From Solibacteraceae bacterium (GTDB taxonomy: Bacteria; Acidobacteriota; Terriglobia; Bryobacterales; Bryobacteraceae): a DNA stretch of 57,162 nt. The notes under the pieces are model-generated. The model was not told the DNA's origin. It saw nothing but the letters and a program-made list of their open reading frames with translations, and ran no database searches. The position numbers were made by a program, and so were the translations under genes. Location of the stretch: assembly GCA_021324015.1 (NCBI GenBank), contig JAJPJX010000130.1:1-57162 (forward strand), given 5' to 3'. This document shows, piece after piece, positions 16,901 to 25,325 of the stretch (its first letter is position 1; each line of letters begins with the position of its first letter).

Positions 16901-17149
16901 ATCCTGATGGGCCCGCCGACCAGGCAACTCGATTTTTCCGTCTTTAAGGACTTTCCGCTAAGCGCGGACGGCAGCCGGTATCTGCAGTTTCGCAGCGAGT
17001 TTTTTAATATCCTGAACATCCCGCAGTTCAATAATCCGAGCGCCACCTTCGGCGCGCCGGGCGCGGGCACGGTGACTTCGGCAGGATCGCCGCGAACGCT
17101 CCAGCGGATCTCACGGGAGATCCAGTTTGCCTTGAAATTGTATTGGTGA
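13913..17149 (+). CDS. Oar-like TonB-dependent outer-membrane receptor
   Basis: A 1078-residue outer-membrane receptor. Residues 1-25 are a signal peptide. A carboxypeptidase-regulatory-like beta domain follows (TGTISGVVRDPSGGVVPHAK onward, to about 115), then the plug, marked by LPLNGRNFAQLMGLSAGV, then a 22-strand-type barrel ending in an aromatic, LKLYW, as needed for outer-membrane assembly. This architecture takes up large or scarce nutrients using TonB energy, and many copies with diverse barrels are typical of Acidobacteriota. It has a strong ribosome binding site. The next gene is a second receptor of the same type, 47 bases on. The ligand cannot be read from sequence; the divergent sulfatase suggests a sulfated polymer only weakly. 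Confidence 0.93.
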   Translation: MRKASALFPGLVILALAGTGWLSAQVDTGTISGVVRDPSGGVVPHAKITIRNLGTGQSQDLLSDAQGLYVSLPLYTGQYGVTASAPGFDAMTRRVDLNVAQRVSLDFDLQVASAAQAVDVQATAGALQTESETSTLSNLRNETEVKNLPLNGRNFAQLMGLSAGVMPAESEMTGNNPIIVKRGVTAYAMNGSRLEENQFLIEGIYDNDNHNGLGILLFPPLDAIEEFREETSVADARFGRGGGGTANIIFKSGTNHFHGDLFEFLRNSALDARNFFDKRIPEFRMNQYGGTLGGPLLPGKDTRTFFFADFQGTRTRQGQSLVDSVPTAAERAGDFSAFSQVIFNPLAQTASGSTFQRQPFPGNQIPASMINPVGRNLMNLYPLPNQAGTVNNYLYAAPRAITENSFDGKLNRTFSDSDSGWARYSHSFFNIYEPGQLPPPAVGGGPPSGPNYQTADQAVLSETHIFSPRAVNQARFGFTRLNDQSLNVDYGQNLALDAGIAGVNVPGNIESSGLPLINITGLTPLGENGFSPAIIVSNNFQWNDDVTYIRGKHALSFGAQFLRIQYNVFQSTSERGSMSFTTAYTSNPASGGATGLGAADLLLGKPLSGSLIYVPGIIGMRQSDVAAYVQDDFKISSRLTVNMGVRYENFIGWPWKEVDNRMYQFVPATGSLAQVGTNGIPRSGHYGNNANFAPRIGLAYKLPKDTVIRAAYGVFYSAPQVASTYDINFNPPETISAAFTNSQFDFTGARPASAGFNRSNTVASGASLVYLDPHAKTPMTQQWNATIAHQFPGSILVTAAYVGTKGTWLNGYPDINEAVPGTSPIASRRPFPLYNTISGLENIDNSSYNGLQLTAARRLSSGLDVQIAYTYSHAIDEASGNIVTPMDSHNIRLDRGSADFNVPHRFVASWAYLLPLHASGVLKQVVQGWQLNGIVSLYSGLPFSVGSASNTLNIGKGTRADRLCGGSLANPTVADWFNLGCFATPGTLQWGNGGRNILMGPPTRQLDFSVFKDFPLSADGSRYLQFRSEFFNILNIPQFNNPSATFGAPGAGTVTSAGSPRTLQRISREIQFALKLYW

Positions 17150-17196
17150 GAAGCGACCCCTTGCGTTCCCCGCCGGTTTGTGATAACTAAGCAGGA

Positions 17197-20100
17197 ATGC
17201 TCAGGGGGTACTTAGTTTGTCTATTTGTGTCTCTGTGCGCCTCGAACCTGGCCGCGCAGGGTACCAGCGTCATTTTCGGGACGGTCTCCGATCAGACCGG
17301 CTCCGCCGTCGCGCGGGCGAGCGTGACGGCCACTAACGAAGCTACCGGCGTCACCACGAAGGTGATGTCCAACGAGGCCGGATATTACCTGTTTCCGGAT
17401 CTGCGGCCGGGCAGCTACAAGATCACCTGCCAGGTGCAGGGCTTTCAGACGGTGGAACGCACGGGCGTGATTCTGGAAGTGGACCGGCGCGCCCGCGTAG
17501 ACCTGCAGATGCAGGTGGGCGAGGTGAAGCAGGTGCTGGAAGTGCAGGGCACCGGCACCACGGTGGACACCATGACTTCCACGGTGAAGGACGTGGTGGA
17601 TTCGCACCGCATGGACCTGCTTCCGCTGAACGGGCGCAACGCCCTCTCGCTGCAAGCGCTGCTGCCGGGGGCCATCCAGATGGGTACGGGTTCGGCGGCC
17701 ACGGGCATCGCGCTGAACACCAACCTGGTGTTCTCGGTGAACGGCACGCGCGCGGACCAGTCCGCCTACATCCTGGACGGCGGCATGAACATGGACATGT
17801 ACAACAACGTGCCGGCCGCCTTTCCCAACCCGGACACGCTGCAGGAGTTCTCCATGCTGGAGAACAATTACAGCGCGGTGAACGGGCGCAACGCGGGCGC
17901 CGTGATCAACATGGTGACCAAGTCCGGCACCAACCAATTGCACGGCGATCTGTACGACTTCCTGCGGAACAGCGACATGGACGCGCGGAATTTCTTCTCG
18001 CCGGGGGTCTCGCCGCTGCACCGCAACCAGTTCGGGGGCACGGTGGGCGGGCCGGTGAAGTTGCCGCATTACAACGGGCACGACCGTACGTTCTTCTTCT
18101 TCGCGTACGAGGGAACGCGCCAGACGCTGGGGACCACGAACTCCTCGACGGTGCTGCCCTCCGCGCTCGAAAGGCAGGGCGACTTCTCGCAGAGCTTCAT
18201 CCGCGGGAAAGCGGTCACGGTGGCGCCTCCCGACAGCGTGACGGCGCAGAACCCCACGGGCACGCCGTTCCCCGGCAATGTGATTCCGGCCAGCCGGCTG
18301 GATCCCGCGGCAATGAATTTCATCAAGGCCTTCCTGCCGCTGCCCAACAGCGCGGGGAACATCTACACCTACAACTATTCGGTGCCGACGAACGACAACC
18401 AGGTGGTGGCCAAGCTGGACCACTCCTTTTCGAACGCCAACAAGCTCAGCGCGCGCTATTTCTGGGACGACAGCTTCAACATCCAGAACACCGTGGTGCC
18501 GGCCTTCAATTCGCAGAACGACTGGGTGACGCAAAACGGCTCGCTGAACGACACGCACATCTTTTCGCCGAACATCGTGAATGCCGCCAACCTGACCATC
18601 GCGCGGAACACCTTCATCCGCGCGCCGCTGGTGACCAGTCCGGCGAACTTCGCCGCACTGGGCTGCCAGAGCTGCGTTTCGCTTTCGCCCCCCAACGTGC
18701 CCACCGACTGGGCGGTGAGCGTCAACAACGGCATCGGCCTGCGGGTGCCCACGAATTACTACAGCTTCATGATGAATTACCAGTTCTCCGACACGGTGTC
18801 CTGGACGGTATCCAACCACCTGCTGCAATTCGGCGGGGACATCTCGAAGGTGCGCCGCAACGGGCAGGAGTACTTCCAGAAGGACACGCAGTTTTCTTTC
18901 AACGGGCTGGCCTCCGGCAATTACGGTTACGGCTATGCGGATTTCCTGTTGGGGTCGGCCACCAGCGTGTTCCAGAACTCGCCGATCTCCTCCTGGCAGT
19001 ACAAGTGGGCGCCGTTCCTGTTCTTCCAGGACGACTGGCGCGTTTCGCACCGCCTGACCCTGAACCTGGGGATGCGTTGGGAGCCGTACATCACCATCAA
19101 GGACCGGTACGGAGAAAACGCGGCGTTCCGCCCGGGGCAGAAATCGCAGATTTATCCGCTGGCGCCGGTCGGCTACGTGTTCCCGGGCGACCCGGGCATC
19201 TCCGCGGGGGTCACACCCAACCGGTATGACCGCTTTTCGCCGCGGGTGGGATTCGCCTACGATCCGACCGGGGACGGCAAGACCAGCATTCGCGGAGGCT
19301 ACGGAATCTTTTCGGACACGCTGCAACTGGTGGCGCTGAACTCGAACCCCACCGACCAGCCCTTTTCCTACGGGTTGACCACGTTCAACGTGCAGTTCTC
19401 GAATCCCTACCTGCACAACCCGCAGCAGCTTCAGCTCCTGGAAACCTATCAGCGGCCGACCACGGCGCAACAGCGCGCCACGTGGCCGTTCTACCAGCCG
19501 CTGCAGGTGATTTCCATGAACCCGGACTTCACCACGGCGTACATCCAACAGTGGAACTTCAACGTGCAGCGGGAGGTGTGGAAGAAGGTCGTGGTGACGG
19601 TGGGCTACCTCGGAAACAAGGGCACGCGGCTGCACGTGAACGAGCAGATCAACCCGGCGCTCTATGTTCCGGGCAAATCCAGCTCAACCAACGTGGACGC
19701 GCGGCGCATTTACCAGGGCTATCAGACCATTGAGAGCGTGCAATCCACGGCCAATTCCACCTACCACTCGCTACAGGTGAACTGGAACCGGCGCTTCGAG
19801 AACGGGATCACGTTCCTGGGCTCCTATGTGTGGTCCAGAGCCCTGGACCTGGCTTCGACGGACGGGAACAGCGGCCTGGGCAACCAGGCTTCGGATCCCT
19901 TCAACTGGAACCGGGACAAAGGCCTGGCCGACTTCAACGTGAAGAGCCGGTTTGTGACTTCCTTCATCTGGGACCTGCCGTTCTGGAAGTCTTCGAAGGG
20001 CATCCAGCACGCGCTGCTGGCCGGCTGGCAGGTGAACGGAATCCTGACCCTGCAAACAGGCCAACCCTTCTCGGTGTATGCGGGGCAGGACCGCAGCCTG

Positions 20101-20469
20101 GCCGGCGTGGGACTGGACCACGCCGATGTGCTGCATCCGGTGGCCACTTATAACAACCAGTCCGTCAACAGCAAGGTCGCGCACTTCTTCGACACCTCGG
20201 CCTTCGCGCTGCCGGCGCTGGGCACCTTCGGCACTTCCGGCCGGAACATTCTGTACGGCCCCGGCCTGCAAAATCTGGATGCCGGCCTGTTCAAGACCTT
20301 CCAGGTGGATGAGCAGCGGCGTTTCGAGATTCGCTGGGAGATTTTCAACAGCCTGAACCGGCCGAACTTCCTGAACCCGAACAACTCGTTTTCCAGCCCC
20401 AATTTCGGGCGGATTCTCTCGGCGAGGGACCCGCGGATCCTGCAATTGGCCGCCAAGTTCTATTTCTAA
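17197..20469 (+). CDS. Oar-like TonB-dependent outer-membrane receptor, second copy
   Basis: A 1090-residue receptor of the same type as its upstream neighbour: signal peptide to about residue 22, regulatory-like domain (GTSVIFGTVSDQTGSAVARA), plug with LLPLNGRNALSLQALLPGA, large barrel, and a C-terminal LAAKFYF. The two barrels differ widely in sequence, so they probably see different ligands and are not a recent duplication. The start at 17197 has AGGA directly before the ATG, which is too close to be ideal; no better in-frame start gives a signal peptide. A terminator-like hairpin follows at 20496-20529, so the next gene is likely a separate transcript. Confidence 0.92.
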   Translation: MLRGYLVCLFVSLCASNLAAQGTSVIFGTVSDQTGSAVARASVTATNEATGVTTKVMSNEAGYYLFPDLRPGSYKITCQVQGFQTVERTGVILEVDRRARVDLQMQVGEVKQVLEVQGTGTTVDTMTSTVKDVVDSHRMDLLPLNGRNALSLQALLPGAIQMGTGSAATGIALNTNLVFSVNGTRADQSAYILDGGMNMDMYNNVPAAFPNPDTLQEFSMLENNYSAVNGRNAGAVINMVTKSGTNQLHGDLYDFLRNSDMDARNFFSPGVSPLHRNQFGGTVGGPVKLPHYNGHDRTFFFFAYEGTRQTLGTTNSSTVLPSALERQGDFSQSFIRGKAVTVAPPDSVTAQNPTGTPFPGNVIPASRLDPAAMNFIKAFLPLPNSAGNIYTYNYSVPTNDNQVVAKLDHSFSNANKLSARYFWDDSFNIQNTVVPAFNSQNDWVTQNGSLNDTHIFSPNIVNAANLTIARNTFIRAPLVTSPANFAALGCQSCVSLSPPNVPTDWAVSVNNGIGLRVPTNYYSFMMNYQFSDTVSWTVSNHLLQFGGDISKVRRNGQEYFQKDTQFSFNGLASGNYGYGYADFLLGSATSVFQNSPISSWQYKWAPFLFFQDDWRVSHRLTLNLGMRWEPYITIKDRYGENAAFRPGQKSQIYPLAPVGYVFPGDPGISAGVTPNRYDRFSPRVGFAYDPTGDGKTSIRGGYGIFSDTLQLVALNSNPTDQPFSYGLTTFNVQFSNPYLHNPQQLQLLETYQRPTTAQQRATWPFYQPLQVISMNPDFTTAYIQQWNFNVQREVWKKVVVTVGYLGNKGTRLHVNEQINPALYVPGKSSSTNVDARRIYQGYQTIESVQSTANSTYHSLQVNWNRRFENGITFLGSYVWSRALDLASTDGNSGLGNQASDPFNWNRDKGLADFNVKSRFVTSFIWDLPFWKSSKGIQHALLAGWQVNGILTLQTGQPFSVYAGQDRSLAGVGLDHADVLHPVATYNNQSVNSKVAHFFDTSAFALPALGTFGTSGRNILYGPGLQNLDAGLFKTFQVDEQRRFEIRWEIFNSLNRPNFLNPNNSFSSPNFGRILSARDPRILQLAAKFYF

Positions 20470-20495
20470 GGTACGGTCTAGAGGTACTAGAGCTC

Positions 20496-20529
20496 CCCCT
20501 CCCAAAGGGAAGGGTCCGCTTGCTTTTTT
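20496..20529 (+). terminator. Possible intrinsic terminator after second TonB receptor
   Basis: CCCCTCCC (20496-20503), a three-base AAA loop and GGGAAGGG (20507-20514) form an 8-bp stem with one mismatch. A run of six T (20524-20529) follows after nine bases, which is further than usual. It is followed directly by a promoter-like sequence. Confidence 0.45.
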
Positions 20530-20531
20530 CA

Positions 20532-20561
20532 TTGCAATCGTAGCGGCGGGGTGCCTATACT
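20532..20561 (+). promoter_or_regulatory. Candidate promoter for the beta-propeller cytochrome gene
   Basis: TTGCAA (20532-20537) and TATACT (20556-20561) are separated by 18 bases. The predicted start is about 27 bases before ATG at 20595. GGGAGGG (20579-20585) would be the ribosome binding site; it abuts an ATG at 20586 and so favours the ATG at 20595. Confidence 0.45.
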
Positions 20562-20594
20562 CTCCCTATCGCAACTCCGGGAGGGATGCACCCC

Positions 20595-22973
20595 ATGCTA
20601 CTCCGACGCCGTCTCCGAATTTCCGCCGGCCCCTTTATTTGTTGGGTGATTCTGGCTGCCTGGACTCCCGCTACGGCGCAAACACAGCCGGCGTACGCGA
20701 ATTTTGAAGGGGCCCAGACCAACCCGGTCCGCCTCTCACCAAATGGAACACGCCTGTTCGCGGTGAACACGGCAAACGCCTCTTTGTCGGTCTTCAGCCT
20801 CGCGCAATCAGCCAGCCCCAAGTTGACTGCGCAGATCCCGGTCGGTCTTGAGCCGGTCTCGGTGAATCCGCGCACCAATGACGAAGTCTGGGTCGTGAAT
20901 CAGGCTTCCGACAGCATCAGCGTGGTCTCCGTCTCGAAGGGCGTAGTCACCGACACCATCTACGTCCCGGACGAGCCCATGGACGTGGTGTTCGCCGGGT
21001 CCAACCAGGCCTACGTCACTTGTTCCCGCAACAACCAGATTGATGTGATCAACACTCTCACGCATACGGTTAGCGCGGTGCTCCCGGTAACGGGCGGCAA
21101 CCCCCGGGCGCTGGCGGTCAGCCCCAGCGGGACTACGGTCTATGCGGCTTTTGCGCTGGCCGGCAATGCCACCACCATCATCCCGGCGAACCTGGCGCCG
21201 CCCCAACCTCCGCCCACCAATCCCGCCCTGCCCCCACCGCCGCAGGTGGCGCTCATTGTGGCGGCCACAGACCCGAACTGGAGCTCCCACATCAAGTACC
21301 TGATGCCGGCCAATGGCGTGGTGGCCATCACTACCGGTTCGACTCCTACGGTTGCCGGCTACTATTCGCACGTTGGCACCATCAACCTGGGGATCGCCGT
21401 CAACCCGGTTACGGGCGATCTTTTCGTGTCCAACACGGACGCCCTGAATCTGACCTTCTTCGAGCCAAACCTCCGCGGGCACTTCGTGAACAATCGCATC
21501 ACCCGCATCCAGATCGCCACCGGACAAATCACGCCCTTCGATCTCAACCCGAACATCAACTACCAGGTCCTTCCGAACCCCACCGCGCTGGCGCAGGCGC
21601 TCGCGCAACCCGTGGGCGTGGTGTTCGATCCGAGCGGCGCATTCCTGTACGTAGCGGCCTTCGGCACCGACCGCGTCGCCAAGGTGGACACTAACGGCAA
21701 TGTCCTGTCCTTCGTGGAAGTCTCCCTGGCAAGCGGGTCCGGCTCCAACGCAGACCCCAAAAACAAGCGTGGGCCGCGGGGGCTGGCGCTGAACTCGGGC
21801 GCCCAGAAGCTCTATGTCCTGAACCGGATTTCGAACACGCTCTCCACCATCGATACTTCCCAGGGCAAGCTGATTGGCGAGGTCGCGGTCGGTAACGATC
21901 CGACCCCGACCACCGTAAAGCAAGGCCGCGGCTTTCTGTACGATGCCAAGCTTTCCGGAAACGGTACGAATTCCTGCGCCTCCTGCCACGTGGATGCGGA
22001 GATGGATCACCTGGCCTGGAATCTGGGCGATCCCGGCGGGAACATGACCTCCATCGTGCAGAACGGCGTCACCTTCACGTTTCACCCCATGAAGGGCCCC
22101 ATGACCACCCAGACGCTGCGCGGGTTGGTGAACATGGCGCCGTATCACTGGCGGGGCGACAAACCCAACTTCGCGGCCTTCAACTCGGCGTTCAATTCGT
22201 TGATGGGCGGATCGGAGTTGTCCGATTCGGACATGTCGATTTACACTACCTTCGCCAACAGTATCCTGTACCAGCCCAATCCCAATCAGAATATGGATCG
22301 CACGCTCCCGACTTCCTTCAACGGCGCAAACCCGGTGCAGGGAGAGTCGGATTTCATGACTATCGCGGGGACCGGCGCTCCCGGCAGTTTCCAGACCTGC
22401 ACCTCCTGCCACACGGCGAACCCCGGGCCAGGTTCCAACCTGCTGATCGACCCTCAATCCACGCCGCAGTATCTGAAGAATCCGCACCTCCGGAACATCT
22501 ACCAGAAGCAGTTCTTCAACAAGGCTCCGGGCGGCCAGACCATCGACGGCTTTGGCATGAAGCATGACGGCACAGTTGCCGACTTCCTGGAGTTTTTCAA
22601 TACCGGCCCGTTTACGGGATACACCACCCAGCAGCGAGCCGACATGTCCTCGTACGTCCTTTGTTTCGATACCGGGACCGCGCCCACGGTGGGGTTCACG
22701 CAGACGCTCACCTCCACCAACGTGACCAACACGATTCCCCAAAAGAACTGGTCTCTGCTGCAATCGCAGGCGGAGGCCGGCAACATCGACCTGATTGCCA
22801 GAGGACTGCTGAACAACCAGACGCACGGGCTCCTGTACAAACCGTCCAGCAACACCTACGCCATGGACTCCGGCCAGTCGCTCACGCAGGCGAATTTGCA
22901 GAAGCTGATCCAAGCCGGCGGTATTCTCACCGTGATGGGCGTATACCCCGGGACCGGTTCCGCCCAATTTTGA
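20595..22973 (+). CDS. Exported YVTN-type beta-propeller with diheme cytochrome c domain
   Basis: A 792-residue protein. The first 29 residues are a signal peptide (cleavage near ATAQ). Residues about 40-440 form a YVTN/NHL-like beta-propeller with repeats such as GLEPVSVNPRTNDEVWVVNQ and NPRALAVSPSGTTVYAAFAL. The C-terminal part is cytochrome-c-like with heme motifs CASCH (461-465) and CTSCH (602-606) and MKGPMTTQTLRG and NPHLRN blocks like those of the MauG/cytochrome c peroxidase superfamily. It would act in the periplasm or on the surface as an electron-transfer or oxidising protein. Residues 205-222 are a proline-rich insert. It precedes the DUF1549/DUF1553 gene by 94 bases. Confidence 0.88.
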   Translation: MLLRRRLRISAGPFICWVILAAWTPATAQTQPAYANFEGAQTNPVRLSPNGTRLFAVNTANASLSVFSLAQSASPKLTAQIPVGLEPVSVNPRTNDEVWVVNQASDSISVVSVSKGVVTDTIYVPDEPMDVVFAGSNQAYVTCSRNNQIDVINTLTHTVSAVLPVTGGNPRALAVSPSGTTVYAAFALAGNATTIIPANLAPPQPPPTNPALPPPPQVALIVAATDPNWSSHIKYLMPANGVVAITTGSTPTVAGYYSHVGTINLGIAVNPVTGDLFVSNTDALNLTFFEPNLRGHFVNNRITRIQIATGQITPFDLNPNINYQVLPNPTALAQALAQPVGVVFDPSGAFLYVAAFGTDRVAKVDTNGNVLSFVEVSLASGSGSNADPKNKRGPRGLALNSGAQKLYVLNRISNTLSTIDTSQGKLIGEVAVGNDPTPTTVKQGRGFLYDAKLSGNGTNSCASCHVDAEMDHLAWNLGDPGGNMTSIVQNGVTFTFHPMKGPMTTQTLRGLVNMAPYHWRGDKPNFAAFNSAFNSLMGGSELSDSDMSIYTTFANSILYQPNPNQNMDRTLPTSFNGANPVQGESDFMTIAGTGAPGSFQTCTSCHTANPGPGSNLLIDPQSTPQYLKNPHLRNIYQKQFFNKAPGGQTIDGFGMKHDGTVADFLEFFNTGPFTGYTTQQRADMSSYVLCFDTGTAPTVGFTQTLTSTNVTNTIPQKNWSLLQSQAEAGNIDLIARGLLNNQTHGLLYKPSSNTYAMDSGQSLTQANLQKLIQAGGILTVMGVYPGTGSAQF

Positions 22974-23027
22974 GGCAGCCCGCGAGTCCCGGTCCGCTGA
23001 GTTTTTCCACACCCCTCGGGGCGGATT

Positions 23028-23036
23028 TGATATAAT
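23028..23036 (+). promoter_or_regulatory. Extended -10 promoter element upstream of DUF1549/DUF1501/ECF operon
   Basis: TGATATAAT matches the extended -10 consensus (TG-n-TATAAT) exactly. No convincing -35 is seen, which extended -10 promoters tolerate. Transcription would start near 23043, with GGAGGGGG and ATG at 23068 about 25 bases downstream. Confidence 0.5.
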
Positions 23037-23067
23037 CTCGACACAATCTTCCCTGGAGGGGGGATAG

Positions 23068-25317
23068 ATGAAGCGTCTTCATCTGCTTGCGGCGGTTTCC
23101 GCGTTTTCTTTCGTGTACGTCCCGCTGATGCGGAGCGCGGAGGCCCACAAAGAGTTCACGCCTATGCAGCGGCGGTGGTGGGCCATTCAGAAGGTGGTGA
23201 AGCCTCCGGTGCCAGCGCCCAAGGACGCCGCCTGGGTGCGCAATCCGATTGACGCGTTCATCCTGGAAAAGCTCGAGGCCAAGGACCTGAAGCCGGCGCC
23301 GCCGGCCGATAAAATCACGCTGCTGCGCCGCGCCACGCTGGATCTGACCGGCCTGGTACCCACACCGGAAGAGACGCAGGCGTTCCTGAGCGACGACTCG
23401 CCAAACGCATATGAAAAGGTGGTGGACCGCCTGCTGGCCTCGCCGCGCTACGGGGAGCGCTGGGCGCGGCACTGGCTGGACCTGGCGCGCTATGCCGACA
23501 GCGAAGGCTTCAAGAGCGACGAAACCCGGCCGAACATCTGGCGCTACCGGGACTACGTGATCCGCTCGTTCAACGAGGACAAGCCCTACGATCGCTTCAT
23601 GAAAGAGCAGATCGCCGGCGATGAGCTGTACCCGCGCGATCCCGACGCCCTGATCGCCACGGGCTTCAACCGCCACTTTCCGGACGAGAGCAACGCCCGA
23701 AACCTGATGCAGCGCCGGCAGGAGCTGCTGAACGACATCACCGACACGGTCTCGGCGACGTTTTTGGGGTTGACCTACGGCTGCGCGCGCTGCCACGACC
23801 ACAAGTTCGATCCAATCCTGCAAAAGGACTACTACCGGCTGCAGGCGTTCTTCGCCAACACGCGCATCGAGGACCAGGAAGTGCTGGTCTTCGGGGCCGA
23901 GCGCACGGAGTACGCGGAGGAGCGCGCCGCTTGGGAAGCCAAGACGAAAGACATCCGCGCAGAGATGGATCAGATGGCCAAGCCCTACCTGGCGGCCATG
24001 TACAAGGAGAATTTCGACAAGTTCCCGGAGGAGATTCAAGACGCCATCACCACGGCGCCGGAGAAGCGCACTCCCATCCAGTGGCAGATGTACTACAAGG
24101 CCAAGCCACAGCTCCAGCACAGCGAGGAAGAGGCAGCCAAAAAGATGAAAGGCGCGGAAGCGCAGCGTTGGAAGGGGCTGGAGGCGGAGCTGGCGAAGTA
24201 TGACGATATCAAGCCGCCGGACCTGCCGGTGGCCCAGGCGATGATCGACAACGGGAGCGAGGCGCCGAAAGAATACGTGCTGAAGGGCGGCGTCTACGAC
24301 GCCTACGGCGAGGAGGTGCAGCCGGGCTTCCTGTCGATCCTGGATCCGGATCCGGCGAAGATCGTGAAGCCCGCGGGGCTGAATTCGACAGGACGGCGCT
24401 CGGCGCTGGCCAACTGGCTGGCGGACCCGCAGAACCCGCTGACGCCGCGGGTGATGGTGAACCGCATCTGGCATTACCATTTCGGCCAGGGGATCGTGGG
24501 CACGCCCAGCGATTTCGGCATGATGGGCGAGCGGCCGGCGAACAAAGAGCTGCTGGACTACCTGGCGGCGACGTTCGTCGAGAACGGCTGGAGCATTAAG
24601 AAGATGCACCGGCTGATCATGCTGTCGAATACCTACCGGCAGTCCTCGGCGTACAACCCGGACGCAGCGAAGATGGATCCGCAGAATAAGCTGGTGTGGC
24701 GCTACAACCGGCATCGCCTGGAGGGCGAGGTGATCCGGGACGCGGCGCTGGAGGTCAGCGGGCGGCTGAACCTGAAGATGGGCGGGCCGGGTGTGTTTCC
24801 GCCGCTGCCGCCGGGCGTGGACCCGCGCGGCGGCTGGAAGAAGAACGAAGACCCATCCGAGACCGTGCGGCGCAGCGTATACATTTTTGTGCGGCGCAAT
24901 ACGCGCTATCCGATGCTGGAAATCTTCGACATGCCGGATACGCACGAAAGCTGCGGGCGGCGAAACGTGACCGTCACGGCGCCGCAGGCGCTGGAGCTGC
25001 TGAATAACGACCTGGTGCTGGACTGGGCGCGCGCATTCGCCGGGCGCGTGCTCAACGACCAAGGCCTGACCCTGGAGGAACAGGTGGACCGCGCCTGGAA
25101 GCTGGCCTTTTCGCGGACGCCCACGGCCCAAGAGCGCCAGCACGCGATGGAGTGGTTGAACCGGCACACGCCCATTCTGGCGAACCGCCTGGCGAAGGAC
25201 GAGAAGGTGCCGCTGCCGGACGACCTGCCGCAGGGGACCGACGCGGCGCGGGCGGCGGCGATGGTCGACCTGTGCCACATGCTGTTGAACTCCAACGAGT
25301 TCGTGTACGTGAATTGA
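23068..25317 (+). CDS. Exported DUF1549/DUF1553 (PSCyt2/PSD1) protein
   Basis: A 749-residue protein with an N-terminal signal (MKRLHLLAAVSAFSFVYVPL). DUF1549/PSCyt2 covers about residues 45-260, with IDAFILEKLEAKDLKPAPPA, the LASPRYGERWARHWLDLARYAD block and a CARCH heme-type motif at 239-243 followed by DHKFDP. DUF1553/PSD1 covers about 430-700, with NPLTPRVMVNRIWHYHFGQG and GWSIKKMHRLIMLS. A charged, probably coiled helix-rich stretch lies between. This copy lacks the N-terminal PSCyt1 cytochrome domain found in the second set (38772-41576). Family function is unknown; it is always found beside DUF1501, as here, eight bases upstream. Confidence 0.92.
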   Translation: MKRLHLLAAVSAFSFVYVPLMRSAEAHKEFTPMQRRWWAIQKVVKPPVPAPKDAAWVRNPIDAFILEKLEAKDLKPAPPADKITLLRRATLDLTGLVPTPEETQAFLSDDSPNAYEKVVDRLLASPRYGERWARHWLDLARYADSEGFKSDETRPNIWRYRDYVIRSFNEDKPYDRFMKEQIAGDELYPRDPDALIATGFNRHFPDESNARNLMQRRQELLNDITDTVSATFLGLTYGCARCHDHKFDPILQKDYYRLQAFFANTRIEDQEVLVFGAERTEYAEERAAWEAKTKDIRAEMDQMAKPYLAAMYKENFDKFPEEIQDAITTAPEKRTPIQWQMYYKAKPQLQHSEEEAAKKMKGAEAQRWKGLEAELAKYDDIKPPDLPVAQAMIDNGSEAPKEYVLKGGVYDAYGEEVQPGFLSILDPDPAKIVKPAGLNSTGRRSALANWLADPQNPLTPRVMVNRIWHYHFGQGIVGTPSDFGMMGERPANKELLDYLAATFVENGWSIKKMHRLIMLSNTYRQSSAYNPDAAKMDPQNKLVWRYNRHRLEGEVIRDAALEVSGRLNLKMGGPGVFPPLPPGVDPRGGWKKNEDPSETVRRSVYIFVRRNTRYPMLEIFDMPDTHESCGRRNVTVTAPQALELLNNDLVLDWARAFAGRVLNDQGLTLEEQVDRAWKLAFSRTPTAQERQHAMEWLNRHTPILANRLAKDEKVPLPDDLPQGTDAARAAAMVDLCHMLLNSNEFVYVN

Positions 25318-25325
25318 GGCATCCT

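Noticed and set aside
17221-19635. An 804-residue minus-strand open frame inside the second TonB receptor
   Set aside because: It mirrors the receptor codons, with low-complexity Arg/His/Val-rich translation and no recognisable domain.
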